From NCBI GenBank assembly GCA_017860335.1, contig JAFNAU010000024.1, positions 1 to 18,995 of the forward strand: a stretch of DNA of 18,995 nt, read 5' to 3'. This stretch comes from Bacteroidota bacterium. Lineage in GTDB: Bacteria; Bacteroidota; Bacteroidia; Bacteroidales; Paludibacteraceae. Below are positions 1 through 7,248 of the stretch, piece after piece (the stretch's first letter is position 1; each line of letters opens with the position of its first letter). The translations under genes were made by a program, and so were the position numbers. The notes under the pieces were generated by a model, which saw nothing but the letters and a program-made list of their open reading frames with translations, ran no database searches and was not told the origin of the DNA.

Positions 1-83
1 CCGATATCAATTTTCTTTTGGGTAAAAGCCGGCTGACAAATCAGGGCTATTAGTGCTATCAGAATAAATCCGTTTTTCTTCAT
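1..83 (-). CDS. Exported protein, N-terminal fragment cut by the window edge
   Basis: An ATG at 83-81 opens a frame that runs off the left edge of the window after about 27 codons. The visible residues begin MKKNGFILIALIALICQPAF and form a textbook Sec signal peptide: two lysines, a hydrophobic core, and a likely signal peptidase I site near AFT-QKK. There is no lipobox, since the residues before the only Cys (A-L-I) do not fit the LAG/LSG pattern. The mature part is too short to assign a family. A TATCTTTG -7 element lies about 26 nt upstream of the start and supports it. The gene is divergent from nothing and faces the terminator of the next gene upstream. Product unknown. Confidence 0.65.
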   Translation of the reverse strand, partial: MKKNGFILIALIALICQPAFTQKKIDI

Positions 84-108
84 GTTGTATGTGTTAAAAA
101 TGTAAATG

Positions 109-116
109 CAAAGATA
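109..116 (-). promoter_or_regulatory. Bacteroidetes-type -7 element for the left-edge gene
   Basis: Read on the minus strand this is TATCTTTG, an exact match to the Bacteroidetes sigma-ABfr -7 consensus TAnnTTTG. It lies 25 nt before the ATG at 83, which gives a leader of about 20 nt. No clean TTTG -33 element is seen 19-21 nt upstream, only a T-rich stretch. Confidence 0.5.
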
Positions 117-186
117 AACAAACCTTTGTGCTTTGAAAAATATTATTCCGATTTATTCCTCAAACAGAATGAGATTTGTTTTAAAT

Positions 187-212
187 AAAAAAAACAGCCA
201 GTTTGCTGACTG
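187..212 (-). terminator. Rho-independent terminator of the 206-aa barrel gene
   Basis: On the minus strand CAGTCAG-CAAA-CTGGCTG forms a 7-bp stem (one G-U pair) with a 4-nt loop, followed directly by eight T residues. It lies about 28 nt after the stop codon at 240. Confidence 0.8.
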
Positions 213-239
213 ACTGTTCAATTATAATTTTTATATGTT

Positions 240-860
240 TTAGAAATTGTATCCTAATGAGATTTTCAGGTCATTGTTTTTCCAAACCCCGTTGTCGGTG
301 TTATCGCGGTCTAACATACCCCAGTCGTAACTTGCACTCAGCGAAATTGATTTATATTTAATTCCACCACCTACACCTAATTGTAAATCAAAAGGTGAAT
401 ACATTTTCTTACCGTTGGTCATTTCCAATGTATAAATATTATCTGTATCATATGAACCTTCCAGAATTCCGGAAGTGGATGCCTTTGTTTTTTGTGATAA
501 TGCGTAGTTAAAGTTCGGCCCGGCAAAGATAAATACGCCCAATCCGTTGTTCGTCGGGAAATTGGCTGCAATTCTTACAGGCAAATCCAGCATATGAGCT
601 GTAGTGGTTGTTTTTACGGTTTGACCCAGGATACTGGCTTCATCAGTTCTTGTCAGATAATTATACAACAATGCATATTGGAGACTGATTGGTCCCTGAA
701 CGGTTATTTCAGCTGCAGGTCCGACATGAAAACCATTTAGCGATAATCCGTTACCTGTTTCTTTAGAATTACTGTAGCCTGCTTGCAGACCTACTTGTGC
801 GTTTGCACCCATTACAAAAAAAGCAGCTAATGCTACGAGTGATAATTTAATTGCTTTCAT
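240..860 (-). CDS. Outer-membrane beta-barrel protein (small porin-like)
   Basis: The 206-aa protein has an N-terminal Sec signal (MKAIKLSLVALAAFFVMGANA, cleavage before Q22). The rest alternates hydrophobic and polar residues as in outer-membrane beta strands (for example IAANFPTNNGLGVFIFAGPN and ISLSASYDWGM), and it ends in the aromatic residue of a barrel insertion signal (SLGYNF). This fits the 'outer membrane beta-barrel' family common in Bacteroidetes (OMP_b-brl type), usually 180-230 aa. No plug, TonB box or OmpA domain is present, so a small structural or passive barrel is the best guess and the substrate is unknown. It is monocistronic: its own terminator follows, and a 255-nt gap with the ompA terminator precedes it. 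The ATG at 860 is chosen because the signal peptide starts there. Confidence 0.8.
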   Translation of the reverse strand: MKAIKLSLVALAAFFVMGANAQVGLQAGYSNSKETGNGLSLNGFHVGPAAEITVQGPISLQYALLYNYLTRTDEASILGQTVKTTTTAHMLDLPVRIAANFPTNNGLGVFIFAGPNFNYALSQKTKASTSGILEGSYDTDNIYTLEMTNGKKMYSPFDLQLGVGGGIKYKSISLSASYDWGMLDRDNTDNGVWKNNDLKISLGYNF

Positions 861-1066
861 TTTTTCTGATATAGTTTAAATTTAAAAATTATGTTTTACT
901 ATTTCACTTCATTTTTTAAAATCTACTTCTGTAAAGGGCAATTTCCATGCCATAGCTCCATAATTTAACGTATATATTCTTCATTAATTGCAATTATTGA
1001 TTACCTGTCTGACTTTTTTATTAATATTTCAGAGATTTCGGTTAGTACATATTTCTTTTAAAAGCA

Positions 1067-1097
1067 AATGAGGATATGCCAATGGCATATCCTCATT
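1067..1097 (-). terminator. Strong hairpin terminator downstream of the OmpA-family gene
   Basis: A perfect 14-bp inverted repeat (AATGAGGATATGCC / GGCATATCCTCATT) with a 3-nt loop lies 19 nt past the restored OmpA stop at 1116. The downstream minus-strand sequence is T-rich (TTTGCTTTT) but not a pure T run. Its place just after the restored stop, not the frameshifted one, supports 1116 as the ancestral end of the gene. Confidence 0.75.
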
Positions 1098-1115
1098 CTT
1101 ATAGACTGAGTTTTC

Positions 1116-2217
1116 TTATTTAGAAATTTCGAATTCTACGCGACGGTTGTTCTGACGACCGGCTGCAGTTGCATTGTCAGCAACAGGTTTGCTTTCACCG
1201 TAACCTGCAGTTGACATAGCTGCTTCAGAAAGTCCCTTACCTGCGAGATAAGCTTTTACTGCAGCTGCATTTTCCCCATGTAGGATTAGCTTTGAGAATA
1301 GAAGCTACCTGATCCAATGTAGGATAAGAAGCTTTGGTAATTTTATCTGAGTTAAAATCAAATTCAATATTCTGGAAAGATGCACTTACTTTTGCTCCTT
1401 CAGCCTGATCTTTAAGACCTTTAACGTCATCTTCAAGAGCTTTCAGACGGTTCTGAGTATCCATGCCGGCTTTATCAAGTCCATCCAGACGGCTTTTGAG
1501 AGCTGAGTCATCGTAAGGATTTTCTACTTGTTTGATTACAGGAGCAGGAGCAGGATAATATTCAAGTGTAGTCATGTCGCGAACATGAGTTTTGCTTCCG
1601 GTTCCAAGTTTGAAGCGTAATGTAGCCATCAAAGTGTTAGCATCGTTGTATTCTACATATGCGTTATCAGGAGCAATGTAACCACGATAAGTATATTCAA
1701 GTCCGATACCGATAAGTTTGCTTACATTGTATTCCATTGCAGCTCCGGTATAAGCCAATGCATTGGTTTTATAAGGCATCATGGATATACCTCTTCTATA
1801 GGTACCTGTTGGTAATACTTCATCAGAATATGAAGGAATAGCAACACCACCACCGAAATTTGCGTAGAAGTTCAGTTTTGCGCTATTACGTTTTGGAAAC
1901 AACAGATTGGAAAGATTCACTGAAGTAAAGAAACTTGGATCGATAGTTTTTCCTTTGATGGTTGAACGATTGAAGTTTAAATAATCCAGATTAAGTCCTA
2001 CTCCAACGATAGGGTTAATAGTGTATTCGATTGCTGCACCTGCACCCCAGCTGCCATTGTCAACGATATCATCACCAACCGGATGAATATTGAAATAATC
2101 AAGGCCTCCTTTAAGTGCAAATGACCAATGAGCAGCATCAGTAGCAGGTGCTGTTTGAGCAGATGTGTACGTAATAGCACTTGCTATTATCATTACGATT
2201 AAGAATAGTTTTTTCAT
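1116..2217 (-). pseudogene. OmpA-family protein with internal deletion and frameshift in the peptidoglycan-binding domain
   Basis: As read, the frame starts at 2217 and stops at 1237 (326 aa): signal peptide (1-20), eight-stranded-type barrel (about 30-205), proline-rich hinge (PAPAPVIK), short coiled coil (about 238-272), then the start of an OmpA/MotB domain (FQNIEFDFNSDKI to ILKANPTWG, about 281-315). The frame then turns to nonsense (KCSCSKSLSRR). The correct C-terminus continues in another frame from about 1275 to a TAA at 1116: NAAAVKAYLAGKGLSEAAMS, then GYGESKP and an NRRVEFEISK end. The segment that normally joins the two halves, with the GHTDNxG...NxxLSxxRA motif, is absent, so roughly 20-25 codons are gone and the net loss is 2 modulo 3. 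That segment holds the Asp and Arg that bind diaminopimelate in OmpA domains. The barrel could still be made, but cell-wall binding should be lost. It could also be an assembly or read error. Confidence 0.75.
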
Positions 2218-2279
2218 CTTTTTTGTTTTTTATTAGCAGTTAAAATAAATTTTTACTTATGTTCATTATTTATAATTTA

Positions 2280-2287
2280 CAAAAATA
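2280..2287 (-). promoter_or_regulatory. Bacteroidetes-type -7 element upstream of the OmpA-family gene
   Basis: The minus-strand sequence TATTTTTG matches TAnnTTTG and sits 62 nt before the ATG at 2217, predicting a leader of about 55 nt. The -33 region is weak (TTTAG at a short spacing), so this is a moderate call. Confidence 0.4.
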
Positions 2288-2439
2288 CATTTAATTTTTA
2301 ACTAAAGTGCTTTTCTGACTAAAAATTTTATTTTAAAATATAATACTTGTTTAGATTTAACTAAACTGATACTTTTTCAGGTATCATTTCATCAAAAAAA
2401 CAAACTTCTTTCGTGTTTATTAAATTCAAAAAGTAAAAG

Positions 2440-2834
2440 TGGAGCTGGAGGGAGTCGAACCCTCGTCCAAACAAGGAAAATATATGCTTTCTACATGCTT
2501 ATCTTCGCTTTGGTTTTCGTATAATGGCAAGACCGAAGCCACCAACCATTATCTTATCCTTTGTTATTTCATCGTCCTTACAAGGCTAAGGGCGACTATC
2601 CCCGATTTAGCTGCACCTCTGTATCAAATCGCCTCGGAGCGACGGCATTTGAGAGATGTCCCGTCCTGGCACCTTGTGCCTGGATTAAGCCTGATCTACT
2701 TTATTCGATTAAGCAGCAAGAGCGTAGTTATTTTCGCCAGTTATAATTTTGAAATCCGGGATTAACGAGCCGGCATTCCGACGCTCGACATGCTTACATA
2801 TCTTTTCTGCCTGCTGTCAAAACCAAGCAGCCCC
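2440..2834 (-). ncRNA. ssrA: Transfer-messenger RNA (tmRNA), tag peptide GENNYALAA
   Basis: tmRNA frees stalled ribosomes with SmpB and tags the nascent chain for proteolysis. The 5' end GGGGCTG (2834-2828) pairs over 7 bp with CAGCTCC (2447-2441) to form the acceptor stem, followed by discriminator A at 2440. The T-arm GAGGGTTCGACTCCCTC near the 3' end is intact. The tag frame at 2738-2709 reads GGC GAA AAT AAC TAC GCT CTT GCT GCT TAA, i.e. G-ENNYALAA-stop. The bases after the discriminator are CTT, so CCA is not encoded and must be added. The 395-nt length is normal. It has its own promoter and is flanked by the ompA-like gene and rny on the same strand. The plus-strand open frame across it is a chance reading. 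Confidence 0.97.
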
Positions 2835-2858
2835 AAAAAACTCTTTTTTTGTCCGTTA

Positions 2859-2891
2859 CAAATTTAACAATTCCCGTGCCAAAACTTCAAA
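2859..2891 (-). promoter_or_regulatory. Promoter of ssrA (TTTG-N21-TAAATTTG)
   Basis: On the minus strand TTTG at 2891-2888 and TAAATTTG at 2866-2859 are 21 nt apart, a full match to the Bacteroidetes -33/-7 promoter. The -7 box ends 24 nt before the mature 5' end of tmRNA, leaving a short precursor leader for RNase P to remove. Confidence 0.7.
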
Positions 2892-2955
2892 GATTATAAC
2901 AATCTTTTAAAAAATATGTTCAGCGCTTAAATAATAAATATGCAATACCCTTAAA

Positions 2956-2975
2956 ATGTGCAGATAAAGTCTACA
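2956..2975 (-). terminator. Weak hairpin after rny
   Basis: On the minus strand TGTAGA-CTTTA-TCTGCA forms a 6-bp stem (one G-U pair) immediately after the rny stop codon, followed by CATTTT. It is a weak terminator candidate, so some read-through toward the ssrA promoter region is possible. Confidence 0.35.
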
Positions 2976-2976
2976 G

Positions 2977-4497
2977 TTATTTTGCATAACTTACGGCACG
3001 CGTTTCACGGATAACGGTAATTTTTACCTGTCCGGGATATGTCATCTCGTCCTGAATCTTCTTAGCAATATCAAATGACAGAAGTTCTGTTTCTTTATCG
3101 TCAAGTTTATCTGCGCCTACAATCACGCGTAATTCACGTCCGGCCTGAATGGCATAGGTTTTAATTACACCCGGGTAAGATAAAGCCAGATTTTCCAAGT
3201 CATTGAGGCGTTTAATGTATGCCTCTACTATTTCGCGCCTTGCACCCGGACGTGCACCCGATATTGCATCACACACCTGTACAATGGGCGCAAGCATCGT
3301 TTCCATTTCCACTTCATCGTGATGAGCTCCGATGGCGTTGAAAATTTCGGGTTTTTCCTTAAATTTTTCTGCCAGTTTCATACCCAGTATGGCATGTGGC
3401 AATTCGGGCTCATCGTCAGGCACTTTCCCAATATCATGGAGCAGTCCGGCACGTTTGGCTTTCTTCGGATTTAATCCCAGTTCGGAAGCCATTGTTGCAC
3501 AAAGATTGGCAACTTCGCGCGAGTGTTGCAACAAATTCTGACCATATGACGAGCGATATTTCATTTTTCCAACCATACGGATAAGCTCCGGATGCAGTCC
3601 GTGAATACCTAAGTCGATAGTAGTACGTTTGCCGGTTTCTATGATTTCTTCTTCGACCTGTTTGCGAACTTTATTAACGACCTCTTCTATTCGGGCCGGG
3701 TGAATACGTCCGTCAGTTACAAGTTGATGTAGCGACAGGCGTGCAATTTCGCGGCGAACCGGATCAAATGCCGAAAGTACAATTGCTTCGGGAGTATCGT
3801 CAACTATAATTTCGACACCTGTAGCTGCTTCGAGCGCACGAATATTCCTGCCTTCACGACCAATTATTCGACCTTTCACTTCGTCGGAATCGATATGGAA
3901 TACGGTTACCGAGTTTTCAATTGCCGTTTCAGTTGCTACCCGCTGAATAGTTTGAATAACCACCTTTTTAGCTTCTTTATTTGCGGTCATTTTAGCTTCA
4001 TCCATGATATCGTTTATATAGGACAAAGCATTGGTTTTTGCCTCTTCTTTCAGCGATTCGACGAGCCGTTCTTTTGCCTGTTCTGCCGAAAGCCCCGAAA
4101 TGGTTTCAAGCTGTTCTTGTGCCTGACGATTCAGATGTTCGGTCTCGCGCTTTTTGTTTTCAAGAGCTGTAAGTTGTTGTTCGAGGCTTTCCTTTTGTGC
4201 TTCGGTTTCGTTCATTTTTCGCTGCAATTCACTCTGACGCTGATTAATTTGCATTTCTCTCTGTTGAATTTTAACCTCGGCAGCCTGAACTTTTGCATTT
4301 CGTTGCTGAACCTGTTGTTCATGTTCTGCTTTCAGAGCTATAAAGCGTTCTTTAGCTTCAATCATTTTATTTTTCTTCAGCAATTCTGCTTCTGCTTCCA
4401 TTTCACGCCGGGCTCTTTTATTAAAGACCCCAAGCAGTAAGTAACTGCCTAAAGCTCCAACAACAAGCGCGACTATGGCAATAAGTATATATTCCAT
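2977..4497 (-). CDS. rny: Ribonuclease Y
   Basis: RNase Y is a membrane-bound endoribonuclease that starts mRNA decay. The 506-aa protein has the full family layout: one N-terminal transmembrane helix (about 3-23), a long charged coiled coil (about 28-190), a KH RNA-binding domain with GRIIGREGRN at 209-218, an HD metal-dependent domain with H325, the pair H354-D355 in GLLHDIGK and a further GAHHDE motif near 390-395, and the conserved C-terminal domain ending in RETRAVSYAK. Length is close to the usual 510-520 aa. It lies 139 nt downstream of zapA on the same strand with a structured segment between. No separate promoter was recognised, so it is probably transcribed with the zap genes or from within that segment. 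Confidence 0.97.
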   Translation of the reverse strand: MEYILIAIVALVVGALGSYLLLGVFNKRARREMEAEAELLKKNKMIEAKERFIALKAEHEQQVQQRNAKVQAAEVKIQQREMQINQRQSELQRKMNETEAQKESLEQQLTALENKKRETEHLNRQAQEQLETISGLSAEQAKERLVESLKEEAKTNALSYINDIMDEAKMTANKEAKKVVIQTIQRVATETAIENSVTVFHIDSDEVKGRIIGREGRNIRALEAATGVEIIVDDTPEAIVLSAFDPVRREIARLSLHQLVTDGRIHPARIEEVVNKVRKQVEEEIIETGKRTTIDLGIHGLHPELIRMVGKMKYRSSYGQNLLQHSREVANLCATMASELGLNPKKAKRAGLLHDIGKVPDDEPELPHAILGMKLAEKFKEKPEIFNAIGAHHDEVEMETMLAPIVQVCDAISGARPGARREIVEAYIKRLNDLENLALSYPGVIKTYAIQAGRELRVIVGADKLDDKETELLSFDIAKKIQDEMTYPGQVKITVIRETRAVSYAK

Positions 4498-4533
4498 GTT
4501 GTAAAATTATTAATTGTGTGTATATATATTTAA

Positions 4534-4606
4534 ATAAAAAAACGCATTAAACTGCAAACTTACCATCCGACGGAAAACCGGACAACAAATAAACAATTAA
4601 TGCGGT
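4534..4606 (-). ncRNA. Structured RNA candidate between zapA and rny (6S-like shape or attenuator)
   Basis: In the minus-strand transcript an outer stem CGCATTAA/TTAATGCG (4604-4597 with 4550-4543) encloses two facing unpaired stretches of 14-15 nt and then an inner stem TCCG/CGGA (4582-4579 with 4569-4566) with a 9-nt loop. The outer stem is followed directly by a run of seven T. A closing stem, a central open bubble and a terminal hairpin resemble a miniature 6S RNA. The T run would equally fit a long-loop terminator or attenuator that limits transcription into rny. 6S RNA genes lie next to zapA in Proteobacteria, which suggested the comparison. I cannot confirm the family from sequence alone. 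Confidence 0.35.
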
Positions 4607-4636
4607 AAATAAATGTTTTCAGTCGGAAATACCGGC

Positions 4637-4936
4637 TTACTCCGGCATCAATTCCTTCAATTGTTTGTTGAGCTGTTGAATTTTTTCGGCCAACGGTCCA
4701 ACATCCTGATTCATGCCTTGTTTTGAAACAATATAAGCAAACTGATAAGCCACTAACGTCAAAATTTCCTCCATGCTCCGCTGGCTGTACACTTCACTAT
4801 ATTGCCTGAAAAACCTGTTAAAAAGTTTTTCGGCATTTCTATATATTACTTCATCCTCCCGACTGATGTGTAAAGGCATTCTGACCCCGTTGACAGTAAT
4901 ATTTATATTAAACATCTCTTCCTCTGCCATAAACAT
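4637..4936 (-). CDS. zapA: Cell division protein ZapA
   Basis: ZapA binds FtsZ and bundles protofilaments at the division ring. The 99-aa product begins MFMAEEEMFNINITVNG and has the family pattern: a short N-terminal beta region with the VNGVRMPLHISREDE segment, an alpha region with aromatic residues (AEKLFNRFFRQYSEVY), and a long C-terminal helix (ILTLVAYQFAYIV to the end) for dimerisation. I chose the ATG at 4936 because it overlaps the upstream stop as TGATG, typical of translational coupling. The next ATG at 4930 (MAEEE) is also possible, while a start at the preceding TTG is less likely. It is the middle of the ZapB-like/zapA/rny cluster. Confidence 0.9.
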   Translation of the reverse strand: MFMAEEEMFNINITVNGVRMPLHISREDEVIYRNAEKLFNRFFRQYSEVYSQRSMEEILTLVAYQFAYIVSKQGMNQDVGPLAEKIQQLNKQLKELMPE

Positions 4937-5229
4937 CAATCATTTAGAAGCATCAAACATTTATCAATTTCCCGCACTATTTTATCCAGATGCTGACGGG
5001 AATTTCTGCGTTCTTCTTCAGAGCCGCCCAATCCCATTGTAGTTTGCAAAATTTTATAATCATTCCGCAAATCCAGGATTTCTTTGTGAGCTGTCATCAA
5101 ATCTTCCTGTTTTCTTCCCAGCTCCGCTTTGAGTGTTTCATTCTCTTTGCTCAAAGCTTTATATTCCGAAATCAGTTTTTTAATTCTTAGCTCAAATTCA
5201 CTGATTAAACTTGCGTATCGATTTTCCAT
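4936..5229 (-). CDS. Short coiled-coil protein upstream of zapA (ZapB-like)
   Basis: The protein is 97 aa, without signal peptide or membrane segment. Residues 1-60 are a heptad-rich coiled coil (LISEFELRIKKLISEYKALS then KENETLKAELGRKQEDL), followed by a small loop with GLGGSEEERRNSRQ and a C-terminal helix DKIVREIDKCLMLL. Its stop codon shares one base with the zapA start, so the two are almost certainly co-translated. Coiled-coil proteins of this size at this position in Bacteroidetes are often taken as ZapB-like or generic division partners. The sequence supports a coiled-coil partner of ZapA by context, but not true homology to E. coli ZapB. A -7 element TATTTTTG lies 21 nt before its start. 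Confidence 0.75.
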   Translation of the reverse strand: MENRYASLISEFELRIKKLISEYKALSKENETLKAELGRKQEDLMTAHKEILDLRNDYKILQTTMGLGGSEEERRNSRQHLDKIVREIDKCLMLLND

Positions 5230-5249
5230 TTTTCAGACTAAAATCTTCA

Positions 5250-5257
5250 CAAAAATA
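5250..5257 (-). promoter_or_regulatory. Bacteroidetes-type -7 element of the zap/rny cluster
   Basis: The minus-strand sequence TATTTTTG matches TAnnTTTG and lies 20 nt before the ATG at 5229, implying a very short leader. The -33 region is only T-rich (AGTTTT). It would drive the coiled-coil gene, zapA and, by read-through, rny. Confidence 0.45.
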
Positions 5258-5351
5258 AGATTTTGCATTGAAATAAAAAACTTTTTGGTCTTTTTTTATA
5301 TAATCAGTTCAAAAATCAATCTTTTGCTTACTGGTTATCAACCTTTTAAAA

Positions 5352-7016
5352 TTATATTAACTTCGTTGCACGTTCCAATGCTTCGTTGATATTGCTGCAG
5401 ATATTTTCATTACCTATTTTTTTTTCAAACTCTACCTGCAGCAGTACTTTCCGGACATTGTCATTGACACCCGAGAGTAAAACCTGTGTTTTATCTTTTT
5501 TGCACATTTTAATCAGATTTTCAAGGTTGTGTACACCCGTAGAATCGATAAAAGGCACTTTTCTCATCCTGATTATCCTCACTTTCGGTTTATCGCTCAT
5601 CTGTTTCATTATTTCTTCAAACTTATTGGCAAGTCCAAAGAAAAATGGTCCTTCAATTTCATACACTTCCACTCCCTTGGGAATTAATAATTTATCGGTA
5701 TCAACAGCCCCTTCCACATAATCCGCGGCTTCCACTTCACTCTCTAATACTGAAATCGTGGAGGTTTCGGATATACGGTGGATAAAGAGCACGACAGCCA
5801 GCAACAGTCCAATTTCAATAGCGATAGTCAGATCGAAAATCACCGTAAGAAAGAAAGTTGCGAGGAGAACGCTTACATCTGATTTTGTATTTCGGAGCAA
5901 TGATTTAAAGGTACGCCATTCGCTCATATTATAAGCAACAATTACCAATACACCGGCCAGACAAGCCATTGGAATGTGTTTGGTCAGGTTACCAAGGAAA
6001 AGCAAAATCAGCAACAGAACAAATGCATGAATAATACCCGCGACCGGTGTACGTCCTCCGTTATTGATATTTGTCATGGTACGGGCAATGGCTCCCGTTG
6101 CCGGAATTCCGCCGAAAATCGGGGTAATTACATTGGCTACCCCCTGAGCAATCAGTTCCGTATTGGAATTGTGTCGGCTGCCAATTACACCATCGGCGAC
6201 TGTAGCTGAAAGTAATGACTCGATGGCACCAAGCATGGCAATGGTAAATGCAACCGGCAGTAAAGTACGAACAGTATCGAAATCAATACTGAATTTGCTT
6301 GCCTGAGGTAACGCGGCATTGATAGAAAAACGGTCGCCGATTGTTTCGATACCCTGTACGCCAAAGCTGTGTTTAAGCACATAAACAACAATGGTCATCA
6401 ATATAATCGCTATCAGTGAACCGGGAATTTTTTTTGAGAATTTAGGCGTGATTGCGATTATTACTATAGATAAAACCCCGATCAGGGTTGCCCACCAGTT
6501 AATAGAAGTAATATTTTGCGCGTAAACAACCCATTTGTGGATAAAGTCTGCCGGAACTTTTTCAATTTGCAATCCAAACAAGTCTTTAATCTGCGTTGCA
6601 AAAATTGTCAGTGCAATACCGCTCGTAAATCCTACAACAACGGGATAAGGAATAAATTTAATGATTGTTCCAAGTTTCATCACTCCCATCGCAATCAGCA
6701 TCAATCCGGCTATCATTGTAGCGATAGCCAGCCCCGTAATTCCATACTGCTGTACAACTCCGTAAACAATGACTATAAACGCTCCGGTAGGTCCACCAAT
6801 CTGTACCCTGCTACCTCCGAGCAATGAAACAATAAAACCAGCAATAATGGCAGTATACAATCCCTTTTCGGGTGTAACACCTGATGCAATACCAAAAGCA
6901 ATTGCAAGCGGAAGCGCAACAATTCCGACGATGATCCCCGCCATCAGATCGGAATAAAATTGTTTCTTTGAATAATGCTTTAATGTATAAACAATTTTTG
7001 GATCAAAAAATTTCAT
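5352..7016 (-). CDS. SulP-family inorganic anion transporter with STAS domain
   Basis: SulP (SLC26) proteins move sulfate, bicarbonate or other anions across the inner membrane. The 554-aa protein has the family start (YSKKQFYSDLMAGIIVGIVA then LPLAIAFGIASG), about a dozen hydrophobic segments to residue 420, and the conserved substrate-region stretches PTGAFIVIVYG and NTELIAQGVANVITPIFGG. The cytoplasmic STAS domain spans about 440-550, with the DSTG loop at 491-494. Ser492 is in the position phosphorylated in anti-sigma antagonists. Substrate cannot be read from sequence; sulfate or bicarbonate are the usual candidates, and no sulfate-assimilation or carbonic anhydrase gene is adjacent to decide. 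It is divergent from ispG. Near 7041-7048 the minus strand has AATTTTTG, a one-mismatch -7 element. No convincing terminator was found in the 122 nt after the stop. Confidence 0.93.
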   Translation of the reverse strand: MKFFDPKIVYTLKHYSKKQFYSDLMAGIIVGIVALPLAIAFGIASGVTPEKGLYTAIIAGFIVSLLGGSRVQIGGPTGAFIVIVYGVVQQYGITGLAIATMIAGLMLIAMGVMKLGTIIKFIPYPVVVGFTSGIALTIFATQIKDLFGLQIEKVPADFIHKWVVYAQNITSINWWATLIGVLSIVIIAITPKFSKKIPGSLIAIILMTIVVYVLKHSFGVQGIETIGDRFSINAALPQASKFSIDFDTVRTLLPVAFTIAMLGAIESLLSATVADGVIGSRHNSNTELIAQGVANVITPIFGGIPATGAIARTMTNINNGGRTPVAGIIHAFVLLLILLFLGNLTKHIPMACLAGVLVIVAYNMSEWRTFKSLLRNTKSDVSVLLATFFLTVIFDLTIAIEIGLLLAVVLFIHRISETSTISVLESEVEAADYVEGAVDTDKLLIPKGVEVYEIEGPFFFGLANKFEEIMKQMSDKPKVRIIRMRKVPFIDSTGVHNLENLIKMCKKDKTQVLLSGVNDNVRKVLLQVEFEKKIGNENICSNINEALERATKLI

Positions 7017-7207
7017 ATCCTTAGTATGTTAAAATAATTTAAAAACAAAAATTGTCCTGAAAGTGAACCTGAAAGAACCTTTTACTGTTTTTTATGGTTT
7101 TACTCTTGGACAATTCATACACAAATCTGATTACATCAAATCGAATGCAAAGGTAATCAATTTTATCAAGAATTATTTTTTTTTATTCATAAAGGGCAAT
7201 AAAGTTG

Positions 7208-7215
7208 TAAATTTG
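7208..7215 (+). promoter_or_regulatory. Bacteroidetes-type -7 element of ispG
   Basis: TAAATTTG matches TAnnTTTG and lies 33 nt before the ATG at 7249, implying a leader of about 27 nt. The -33 region is only T-rich. Because the box lies inside the open upstream extension of the ispG frame, it argues that translation starts at 7249 rather than at 7063. Confidence 0.5.
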
Positions 7216-7248
7216 TCATTTCATTTAATAAAAAACAGCATAAAAGAT

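Noticed and set aside
1268..1279. Possible programmed -1 frameshift (G-GGA-AAA slippery run) in the OmpA-family gene
   Set aside because: A -1 slip leads to a stop within five codons. The conserved C-terminus needs a +1 shift, and no shift can restore the missing GHTD...LSxxRA segment.
2439..2765. Open frames of 108 and 61 codons on the plus strand
   Set aside because: They lie wholly inside and antisense to the tmRNA gene, whose structure and tag frame are clear. The translation (starting MELEGVEPSS) is the well-known false product of a tRNA-like T-arm.
3895..4440. 181-codon Phe/Cys-rich frame antisense to rny
   Set aside because: It is the complement of the Lys/Glu/Gln-rich coiled coil of RNase Y, which leaves long antisense frames by composition. 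It has no independent start signal or family resemblance.
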